Assembly (NCBI GenBank): GCA_964579135.1
Contig: CAZOFD010000013.1
Location: forward strand, 1 to 43,769
Direction of reading: 5' to 3'
From: CAG-390 sp964579135
Lineage (GTDB): Bacteria; Bacillota; Clostridia; Oscillospirales; CAG-272
DNA length: 43,769 nucleotides
Shown: positions 1-7,700 of the stretch, piece after piece
Layout: the number at the start of each line of letters is the position of its first letter
Position numbering within the stretch: the first letter of the stretch is position 1
Position numbers and translations under genes: made by a program
Notes under the pieces: model-generated
Told to the model about the DNA's origin: nothing
What the model saw: only the letters and a program-made list of their open reading frames with translations
Databases searched by the model: none

Positions 1-1075
1 TGGTACCCTGCGACGCCATATTGCCGACAAGGCTCGTGCCGTCCTTTTCGCGAATCTTGTTCTCGATAGCGGCCTTGAGCTCATCACCCGAAAGATCCGC
101 AAAATCGTTGTCTGCCAAATATTTGAGTTTGAGCTCGTTGGGCGTTCCGACAAGCCCCGAGGTAAACGCGGGAGAAACGACCGGGTCGGCAAGCTCCCAT
201 ATCTTGCCTTGCGGATCCTTAAACGCTCCGTCGCCGTATACCATTACCTCGACCTTTTTGCCGGTCGCGTCGAATATCGTTTTTTGAATCTTCTCGACGA
301 GATCGCGGCAATCGCGCGGGAAGAGCTTGACCTTGTCCTCGGTAGACTTGTTGGAGCCGAGAAGTCCGTACTTTTCGTTGCAGCCGCAGCTTATCGGCGA
401 CGTGAGTATATCGTCGAGCCCGCAAACGACTTTCGCACCCGCCTCACGCAATATACGCTTTGTGCGTGCGCGCGTGTGGATGTCGCAATTAAGCACGTGA
501 TCGGCGTATCCGAGGATAACGCGAGGATTGTTTGCGAAGATAACCTCTACCTGCGCCCCTTCCTCACGTACGAGGTCGGCATAGTAATCAACGTAGTCGA
601 CTCCCGTAAATTCGTGCACGTGGTGACCGAAAAGTTCACGATATCTGTCGAGCGAAAGAACGTCCGAATAAGGATTTACGCCCGCTTCGTCAAGCATATC
701 GTAAGTAATGAGCGCGTTTCCGACCTCGTCGGAGGGGTAAGAAAACATCAAAACGATCTTTTTTGCGCCTCTTGCGATACCGCGCAGACATATTGCGAAA
801 CGATTTCTCGAAAGTATAGGAAAGATCACTCCCACGGTACCGCCGCCGAGCTTTTGACGAACGTCGGCAGCTATATCGTCAACGCTTGCGTAGTTGCCTT
901 GAGCGCGCGCAACGATAGATTCCGTAACGGAAATAACGTCCTTGTCATGAAGTTCAAAGCCCTCGGAGCTCGCTGCGTCGAGCACGCTTTCCGATACTAT
1001 GGTTGCGAGGTCGTCTCCCTCGCGAATGATGGGGCAACGGATTCCCCTTGATACTGTTCCAACTTTGCGTTCCAT
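1..1075 (-). CDS. Coenzyme F420-0:L-glutamate ligase-like protein (CofE family), C-terminus off the left edge
   Basis: The frame is open for 358 codons from an ATG at 1073-1075 to the window edge, so the C-terminus is missing. GAAAGGAC lies about 8 bases before the ATG. Residues near the start (GIRCPIIREGDDLA, then DKDVISVTESIVARAQG at about 45) and the later VYGDGAFKDPQGKIWEL stretch match the CofE/F420-0 glutamate ligase family (PF01996), which adds glutamate to F420-0 in a GTP-dependent reaction. Clostridia often carry longer homologues of about 400 residues although they are not known to make F420, so the substrate here is uncertain; a gamma-glutamyl ligation on another molecule is a possible role (inference). 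It stands alone, divergent from the tRNA-Trp unit. No other F420 gene is visible in the window. Confidence 0.8.
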   Translation of the reverse strand, partial: MERKVGTVSRGIRCPIIREGDDLATIVSESVLDAASSEGFELHDKDVISVTESIVARAQGNYASVDDIAADVRQKLGGGTVGVIFPILSRNRFAICLRGIARGAKKIVLMFSYPSDEVGNALITYDMLDEAGVNPYSDVLSLDRYRELFGHHVHEFTGVDYVDYYADLVREEGAQVEVIFANNPRVILGYADHVLNCDIHTRARTKRILREAGAKVVCGLDDILTSPISCGCNEKYGLLGSNKSTEDKVKLFPRDCRDLVEKIQKTIFDATGKKVEVMVYGDGAFKDPQGKIWELADPVVSPAFTSGLVGTPNELKLKYLADNDFADLSGDELKAAIENKIREKDGTSLVGNMASQGT

Positions 1076-1303
1076 GGATTTGTCCTTTCGGTTAGCATTA
1101 AATAAAAACACCGCATAATAGTATAATGCAACCTATCGCCGTTGTCAAGAGATTTTTAAAGTAAAAATGTATTTTTTTGTAAATTATCCCCTCCGTAAAA
1201 AATTTTTATCCGCCAAAAAGCGGCAAAAATGTGTCGCAAGCCCCCGTATTGCACCTGCAATCGCCGCTTGAGCGAAAGATTTTATTTTTTATGAGAAAAA
1301 GGC

Positions 1304-1332
1304 TTGATTTTTTCGCGCAGACGTGATATAAT
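1304..1332 (+). promoter_or_regulatory. Sigma-A promoter of tRNA-Trp
   Basis: TTGATT at 1304-1309 and TATAAT at 1327-1332 are separated by exactly 17 bases. The predicted start is near 1339, ten bases before the mature tRNA. Confidence 0.85.
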
Positions 1333-1348
1333 GTTTTCCGTCAAATGT

Positions 1349-1424
1349 AGGGGTATAGCTCAGTTGGTAGAGTACTGGTCTCCAAAACCAAGGGTCGTGG
1401 GTTCGAGTCCTTCTGCCCCTGCCA
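1349..1424 (+). tRNA. tRNA-Trp (anticodon CCA), CCA end encoded
   Basis: The sequence folds as a full cloverleaf. The acceptor arms AGGGGTA and TGCCCCT pair with one G-T wobble, the T arm contains GGTTCGAGTCC, and the anticodon loop is CTCCAAA, giving anticodon CCA. The discriminator base is G at 1421, as in bacterial tRNA-Trp, and CCA follows at 1422-1424. The anticodon stem has one C-A mismatch at its outer pair. In many bacteria tRNA-Trp sits next to secE; here secE is 40 kb away and this tRNA has its own promoter and terminator. Confidence 0.97.
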
Positions 1425-1425
1425 T

Positions 1426-1481
1426 AACCGGACACCGATTTTGATACGATGGGTATCGAAGCGAGTGTCCGGTTTCTTTTT
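1426..1481 (+). terminator. Terminator of tRNA-Trp
   Basis: ACCGGACAC at about 1427-1435 pairs with GTGTCCGGT at 1465-1473, with a small inner GATAC/GTATC hairpin in the loop, and TTTCTTTTT follows. Confidence 0.85.
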
Positions 1482-1529
1482 GCAAATCCCTTTATTCGCA
1501 ATGCTTTTTCGATACTTTTTAACGATACC

Positions 1530-1580
1530 GGGCTCTATGGCAGTTCAGCAACGGCTGCCATAGAGCCCGCTTTAATTTTT
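1530..1580 (+). terminator. Strong hairpin with T-rich tail in the 1425-1754 gap
   Basis: A perfect 14-bp stem (1530-1543 with 1555-1568, GGGCTCTATGGCAG and its complement) and an 11-base loop are followed by GCTTTAATTTTT. It may back up the tRNA terminator or end another plus transcript. The rest of the gap 1482-1696 holds no gene that I can support. Confidence 0.55.
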
Positions 1581-1696
1581 ACGGAGATACCTTTTAACGA
1601 AAGGTCTGAAAGGGTGTGCAAATTTGAGAGGGGTGCCGTTTCGGCAAATGGGGGGTACGTTATTAAATTATACCCATATCACCAAGGCTGTAAACG

Positions 1697-1739
1697 AAAA
1701 AAGAACCCAAGTCACTCTCCGTACGGGCAGTGACTTAGG
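1697..1739 (-). terminator. Terminator of the nitroreductase gene
   Basis: On the minus strand CCTAAGTCACT pairs with AGTGACTTGGG (11 bp, one wobble) and is followed by TTCTTTTTT. It begins 16 bases after the stop codon. Confidence 0.8.
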
Positions 1740-1754
1740 CACGTTTTTTATGAT

Positions 1755-2273
1755 TTAGATCACGTTGACAGCGATGCGGTTTTCGGGGATTTCTCTTTCG
1801 GCATAGACTTCGTTTGTCTTACCGATGGCAACGGCGCAGGCAGGAGTAAAGCCGTCGGGGATTCCCAGCTTAGCGATGAGCTCCTCGTTTGCTTGCAAAG
1901 CTATGATGCAACCCCAAATATGGCAGACACCAACGCCTTCGTCCACTGCCGCAAGGGACATATCGTGGGCGATAATGGCGGCATTGGAATAACCTACGTT
2001 GTCCGTTTCGGAGGTGGACACAACGATCAGTTCCGGTGCGCCGTAGAGAAAACTGTGATTTTCCGCCTTGAAAACATTGGCGGTGTTCCGTTCCAGCTCT
2101 GCCAAAATCTCTTTACTTTTGATAACGGTCAGACGTACCGTCTCATACTTTGCCCGACCAACGGGAGAGGCATTTGCGGCATGAAGGATTTTATTCATAG
2201 TTTCCTCGGAAACTGCTTCGCCAGTGTAAGATCGGACGGATTTACGGGTGTTCAGAACGGATGTCAGTTCCAT
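1755..2273 (-). CDS. Nitroreductase-family flavoprotein
   Basis: A 172-residue FMN-dependent oxidoreductase of the nitroreductase superfamily. The N-terminal LNTRKSVRSYTGEAVS is the typical RRSVRxF-like FMN phosphate-binding start, ANASPVGRAKYETVRLTVI follows, and AIGK near the end matches the usual GxP/AIGK tail. I chose the ATG at 2271-2273 because AAGGAG lies 8 bases upstream; a TTG 18 bases earlier gives a longer frame but has no matching site. The natural substrate cannot be told from sequence; quinones and nitro compounds are typical for the family. It is monocistronic with its own promoter (2316-2345) and terminator. Confidence 0.85.
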   Translation of the reverse strand: MELTSVLNTRKSVRSYTGEAVSEETMNKILHAANASPVGRAKYETVRLTVIKSKEILAELERNTANVFKAENHSFLYGAPELIVVSTSETDNVGYSNAAIIAHDMSLAAVDEGVGVCHIWGCIIALQANEELIAKLGIPDGFTPACAVAIGKTNEVYAEREIPENRIAVNVI

Positions 2274-2315
2274 AGGATCGTCTCCTTGCAATTCGAGTAG
2301 TTTTATGGTGTGATA

Positions 2316-2345
2316 ATTATATCATATACCGCATCTCCTTATCAA
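2316..2345 (-). promoter_or_regulatory. Promoter of the nitroreductase gene
   Basis: On the minus strand TTGATA (2345-2340) and TATAAT (2321-2316) are 18 bases apart, about 45 bases before the start codon. Confidence 0.75.
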
Positions 2346-2513
2346 GGAAAAAACTCCTTGGGAATAAGATAAATAGAAAAATTTATACAACCGGCAAATT
2401 CATTGAATCAGCTATTTAAGATCATCGATTTTTGTTCTATATTACAAATATGGATTGTTGAAAATAATCAAATTAAAAAGTAATTTCCTGTGTTCTGAAT
2501 ATTATACATTACA

Positions 2514-2542
2514 TTGACTTAATGACAATAAAAGGTTAAAAT
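2514..2542 (+). promoter_or_regulatory. Promoter of the vsr-mrr-methyltransferase island
   Basis: TTGACT at 2514-2519 and TAAAAT at 2537-2542 have a 17-base spacer. It points into the AT-rich island and lies upstream of the vsr remnant, so the old cassette was probably one transcript. Between here and 2752 I see no intact gene, only a short open stretch of about 38 codons from 2563 that I cannot assign. Confidence 0.65.
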
Positions 2543-2752
2543 AAAGATAAACAAACATTAGGTGAAGATTAAATCTGATTTATTCGAAAAAGCCAAACCC
2601 GCACGAAAAAAATTATTGATGACGCAAGAGAAAATTATCTCAAGACTCGGCATTACTCCTATTTTCGTTTGTAGATAAGCAACAAAAAACAAACCGGTCA
2701 TAGAAAACGAAAAAAGCCTTTAAAAAATACGTGAGCGAAACGGTATTTTTTA

Positions 2753-3142
2753 ATGAATACAACAATTAAACCGTAAAACAATTACAAAAATATGCGCAGC
2801 AACAAAAGCAAAGACACAAATCCGCCCGGATTGACGTTGCGTAAAGAACTTTGAAAACACAAATTGCGTTAGTTATAAGAAAAATTATAAAAAAGTAATC
2901 GAAAAATCAGATGTTGCTTTCGTAAGCAAAAAATCGCGGTATTTGTGAACGGTAAAATTTGACACAGATACGATTAGAAAAATCCAAAAAACGATTTCAA
3001 ATCAAACCGTAAATTCCGGATTCCTAAAATAAAACGCAATATAGCACGAGCTAAAAAGGGCACAACGCAATTACAAGGCGACAGTTGGTCTGTAATGCGT
3101 TTTTGGAATTTTGATTTTAATAGTATTGAAAAAACTCAATAA
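2753..3142 (+). pseudogene. Decayed very-short-patch repair endonuclease (Vsr)
   Basis: No frame is open, but pieces in two frames line up in order with Vsr. First NMRSNKSKDTNP and LTLRKEL (about 2792-2850), then after a frameshift YKKNYKKVIEKSDVAFVSKK, IAVFVNG (to 2953), a TGA at 2960-2962 where Vsr has the Trp of its CFWH motif, then KSNRKFRIPKIKRNIARAKK and WSVMRFWNFDF, ending at TAA 3140-3142. In Vsr the FVDG aspartate is catalytic; here it is Asn (FVNG). Vsr nicks T:G mismatches arising from deaminated 5-methylcytosine, so its presence fits the methyltransferase remnant at 4051. The stop codons and frameshift exclude function. Confidence 0.85.
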
Positions 3143-3190
3143 GTATGTAAATACAATTATAACCACTTACAATAACAAAGGAGCACATCA

Positions 3191-4054
3191 ATGAGAAACC
3201 TCGATAACGCAACGCAAATCCCCGGATATGCCACACTTATTGAAGCAACGTTTTCAGCTTTGAAACAACTGGGTGGCTCGGGACGAAACGATGAAATAAA
3301 TAAAAAAGTTTATGAAATTCTTGATATACCGAGTAATATACTTGAAATCTTACATACGGGACGAAACAGTTTTAGCGAAATCGATTATAGATTGGCATGG
3401 GCTCGTACTCTTTTAAAAAATTACGGAGCATTAATTAATTCCGCTCGCAGTGTATGGGTAATAGCTCCCGAATTTACAGATGTCGAAACGGTTTCCGGTT
3501 CTGAAATAGAAAAATACAAAAACTTATCGAACAACACCGATTCGGGTAAACCAATAAATATCGAACAAAGTGAAAATATTGAACTTCCCGCTGAGGTTAA
3601 ATCGTGGCGTCAGCGAGTATATGAAATCTTAATAAATATGGATCCGTATGCTTTTGAACGTCTCACGCAAAGAGTGCTTAGAGAAAGCGGTTTTACCGAT
3701 GTTGTGGTAACGAAAAGATCCGGAGACGGCGGAATCGACGGGTATGGCAAATTAAAAATTAACGCTATCGTTAGTTTTAATGTTGCTTTTCAATGCAAGC
3801 GATATCAAGGATCGGTCGGGGCACCTGAAATCCGAGATTTCAGGGGTTCTTTGACAAAAAATATCGAAAAGGGTTTATTTGTTACGACAGGGACATATTC
3901 AAATACCGCAAAAGATGAGGCTGCCAATATCGGGAAACAACAAATCGATTTAATTGACGGCGAAGGTTTTATCGATATGCTTGCGGAATATTCTATAGGA
4001 TTAAAAGAAGTTAAGGATTATGAAATCGACGAAGATTATTTTTTTAAGGTATGA
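3191..4054 (+). CDS. mrr: Mrr-type restriction endonuclease
   Basis: A 287-residue protein with GGAG 8 bases before the ATG. Residues about 5-90 form the Mrr N-terminal winged-helix domain (start IPGYATLIEATFSALKQLGG). Residues about 145-270 are the Mrr catalytic domain of the PD-(D/E)xK fold: FERLTQRVLRESGFTDV, then GDGGIDG carrying the catalytic Asp, then FQCKRY giving the QxK motif. Mrr enzymes cut DNA, usually methylated DNA, and act in the cytoplasm. The stop overlaps the ATG of the following methyltransferase remnant (ATGA at 4051-4054), and a vsr remnant precedes it. All key residues are intact while both neighbours are broken. Base use is AT-rich compared with the flanks, which suggests transfer. 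Whether it was the nuclease of a classical modification pair or a type IV enzyme is not settled. Confidence 0.88.
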   Translation: MRNLDNATQIPGYATLIEATFSALKQLGGSGRNDEINKKVYEILDIPSNILEILHTGRNSFSEIDYRLAWARTLLKNYGALINSARSVWVIAPEFTDVETVSGSEIEKYKNLSNNTDSGKPINIEQSENIELPAEVKSWRQRVYEILINMDPYAFERLTQRVLRESGFTDVVVTKRSGDGGIDGYGKLKINAIVSFNVAFQCKRYQGSVGAPEIRDFRGSLTKNIEKGLFVTTGTYSNTAKDEAANIGKQQIDLIDGEGFIDMLAEYSIGLKEVKDYEIDEDYFFKV

Positions 4055-4314
4055 CGAATAGAGAAGATTTTAAAAAATATTGATTTGTTCGCAGGAATCG
4101 GAATAATTCGGGGTGGATTTGATAACAATTTCGGCAATAAACCGAAAACGATATTCTTCCGAAAGCGGGACGAATATGCTCAATAAACTATGCGGCAACT
4201 TTTTACGACGATGGCTGGATTGCCGGAGATACGACTAAGATAAAATGGTCGGATATTCCAGACTCAAATATCTGTCTTGCTGTTTTTTATTGCCAAGCAT
4301 TCGGTTTTGTATAA
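4051..4314 (+). pseudogene. Decayed cytosine-5 DNA methyltransferase (N-terminal remnant)
   Basis: The original ATG overlaps the mrr stop, but this frame ends at TGA after MTNREDFKKY at an A-run (4072-4077). Shifted by one, the frame reads NIDLFAGIGIIRGGFD, which is motif I of m5C methyltransferases, and goes on to RDEYAQ before a stop. A second shift gives INYAATFYDDGWIAGDTTK, then WSDIPDSN and VFYCQAFGF, which is the region of catalytic motif IV (normally FPCQxFS) with Pro changed to Tyr. TAA follows at 4312-4314. The remaining two thirds of a methyltransferase, including target recognition and motifs VIII-X, are not recognisable downstream. At least two frameshifts make it inactive. Confidence 0.87.
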
Positions 4315-4663
4315 CAGCAAAAAAGATTCAAATACAATTACAAAAAATGTCGCGCAGCATATATTCTACGTCGAGCAAATTACTTATGCAGCAAAGAAAC
4401 TAACGGGCATTTTTTCGATTTACAGTCTGTTATCGACCCTACGATCGCACAAACGCAAAATCAATTGCAAAAAGATTGTTTTCGGATAACTCGCAGAGCC
4501 GGACAATATTGATAGCCGCTCTGATTTATTGAAAGATCGATTAAACTTGCCCCTATAATAAGCCGCTGCTCTATCCTCATATTCCTTCCTCATCAGAGGG
4601 CGGTGAGCATAGTTGTATTTAGTTTCTTAATACGCAAAATCGATAAAAAATCCGAAAAACGTA
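4315..4663 (+). other. AT-rich stretch without a recognisable gene
   Basis: A 70-codon frame from 4277 runs through here, but it is the out-of-phase continuation of the methyltransferase remnant. I see no intact gene. It probably holds more decayed DNA of the restriction island, whose right boundary lies before the promoter at 4664. Confidence 0.4.
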
Positions 4664-4692
4664 TTGCAATTTCTTCGCATATGATGTATAAT
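4664..4692 (+). promoter_or_regulatory. Promoter of the large surface protein
   Basis: TTGCAA at 4664-4669 and TATAAT at 4687-4692 have a 17-base spacer. The site decides the start codon: a longer open frame begins at 4603, upstream of this promoter, so translation must start at the ATG at 4750. Confidence 0.8.
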
Positions 4693-4749
4693 CAGACCAA
4701 TCGTTCGATCGTTTATAGATCGACGCAGATACGGAGGAATCGCATTGCA

Positions 4750-7700
4750 ATGAAAAAACGTTTTATCACGCTTACGCTGGCACTGTGCCTGACGTTCGGC
4801 TTCGTTCCGACGTCGGTCTCCGCCACTATAATCAAAAAATTCGAAGACGGTCCGGTGACCATCATAAAATTCGAGGACGCTCCGACAACGGGTAAGGATA
4901 TTTACGATACGTTTATGGGCGACACGAACGTTACCGTCTCGGACGAAGGCGCGACGCCGCTCGGCAGTTCCAAGCCCTTTACCCTTTTCGAGGCCGCCGA
5001 GCTGTTTACTTGGACTTCCAAGGATAGCGGCGTATCGAGTGCTTATTTTTCGGATATAGAAAACGGAAAGTATAGCTCGAACGGTACTCTTTTCAACAAA
5101 AGCGGCAGCACGAACTTTTACGAATATTACGTCAGAGATAGCGGGCGCTCCGACGTATCGTCGAGCGGACTGCGCCCCCTCAGCCACGCTTGCGGGGTCG
5201 CTTTCGACCCAACCGGATGCGGCAGAAGAAATTACGTAGCCATACTCGGATATTTCTCCGGCGAAATGGCTTCGGGCAGCAAACTGATAAGCAGAACATA
5301 CGTTTACATCTTCAACGGAGACACGAAAAATCTGGAAAAAACGTATGAACTCGACACGGGATATATGTCTTGGATGGACGGCTCCTCAAGCGGCAAGACC
5401 CTCGACAACGTGGACGCGGCAAACTTTTTTCAAATAACCGCGGGAGACTACGACGGAGACGGTCGCGACAGCCTTGTCGTTTATAACGGTTGCATAACCT
5501 CGAACGGACGCAGTATGTACGAGCTGAAATACGACGGCGCATGGCAAGAAAACGCCGCCAAACTTTCGGTCACCGGGAGCACCCCTTATTTTAACCCGGC
5601 GTACGTAAGCGGCAACTTCAGCGATGCCGAAGCATACAGGCGACTAAACGTTTGCCTCGAAAGCGGAGACGTTAACGGCGACGGAATCGACGACCTTATC
5701 GTCGTTTCCTGCACCGGAGGACTGAAAGAAAGCGAAGCGAACGGTCAAAAAAACAAGACCTGCAAGACGTATCTTGCCGTCGGTTTCGGCAAAAAAGGCG
5801 CCGGCGGAGTCGGAGAGCTGAGCGTAAGCTCCTCGACGATATACGACAAATCCACAACGGGTACTATGGCTGCGCCCGGAGTCTCCGTCGGAGATATAGA
5901 CGGCGACGGCAAAAACGAGATAGTCGTTGCGGGATTTTTGAATTATTCCACCGAAAAAACGCCGACAACGCTGCAAAACGGCAAAGTCGCCTTTACTTTT
6001 TACAAATGTAACGGCACGGATCTGACCCAAATAAACGGGCTGCAAGAACTAAGCGACGTTTCTCCCATCAGCAAGCGCGACAGTCTGCGCACCACCGAGG
6101 AAAATCTTTGGCAACAGTTTTCGGTCGAATGCGTTGCGTTCGACGGAATCAACACGCGGGAATATATGTTTCTTAACGGTTACGTTTATATCTTAAACTC
6201 GGACGGAGAGCCCGAAAAAGTAAGCGTTACGACCTGTAAAGGAACGCAGCTTTTCGGCGACGTTACCACCGAACTGAAAGACATAACCAACCCTCTCACA
6301 AACAAATCCGGCACGTACGACATCGACGAAGTGTTTATAATAAGCGCTTCGGTCGGCAATTTTACCAACAACCGAAGCGATAACAAAAAAGACAACGGCG
6401 AAGAATCCATATTTTTAACCGTCGGATATAAGGTCAACGACAAAAAAAGCAGCGACAGCAACAACTATTTTATCGGGGAGATAATGATAGAAAAATGTGC
6501 GCTCGATACCTCGGACAAAGGCAAACTCGTAAGCGCTTGGCCGACACGATCCGCGCAACCGAACTATCGTTACACCAAAGAGGGCGTATATATAGATCCC
6601 TCGCTCGCTTATAACGCCAACGGATTCAAAGGAATGAGCCATATTCGCGTTGCCGTCGACATCGATTACGACAGTTGCGTCGCCGTATATAAATATAAAG
6701 AAGCTTTTTACTCCGATCCGACCGTTATCGCGTTTCTCCAAGCGGCGCCTTATTTTAACGAGCTCGGCGCCGGCAACAGTTCGACCACTTACAGCTACTC
6801 GGAGACCTACGAAAGCAGCGAGAGCACGGGATACGATTTTCAGGTCGGCATCGGGGTATCCGCGGAGATAGAATCTTCTGCGGTTAAATTCGAGGTCGAA
6901 GAATCCGTCACCACGGGTATCAGCAAAGAGTATACCGAATCTTTGAGCACGGAATACACGACCGTGTTCGAAGCGAACGACAAAAACCAAGTAATTCTAC
7001 GGCGTATGCTCATATATACGTATTACTATTCCGTACAAAACGCCGACGGGTCTTTCGACGACAACCCCGCGAATTATATCGCCGTGACCGTTCCGCAAAA
7101 CCCGTCGATAACGGCGTTAACGATCGAACAGTACAACCTTTATGCGGATTATTACAACGATATGTGCGCGGACTACAAAAATTCAAACGCTTGGACGAGC
7201 GAAAGCAAAACTTATTTTACAACGCGACTCAACAAGATATCCGATGCGGATATAGCAAAATACCACCTCAACAACGAGGGCAACCCATATAGCTACGCCT
7301 CGTCCCTCACCGACTATGCAAACGGAATATCTATGGTCAAGGACAACACGTGGGTCGGTCTTTCCTCTGCGGGCGGCACAATCTCCCAGCAATTCGCCAC
7401 CACGACCGGAAACGAAAGAACAAAATGCTCGAGCCTCGGAGTCTCCGTCAATATGAAGATTATGGCGGGCGCGAGCTTTGCGGGGACGGGCGCATATGCC
7501 GGGGTCACGGCAAGTATGGAATACGTTGCCTCCAAAACAAAAACGACCTCAATGCTCGAGACCACCGCAACGGGCGGCACGGTGCAAGGTATCTCCGAAG
7601 ATCTTTCCGACTACGACTTTCAGTGGCAACTTATCGGATGGAAAGCGGAGAGCGGCAACGCCGTTTTTAACAACGACGTGCTTTTCGTCGGCTATGCCGT

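Noticed and set aside
4603..4749. N-terminal extension of the large surface protein
   Set aside because: A consensus promoter (4664-4692) lies inside it and the signal peptide begins at 4750.
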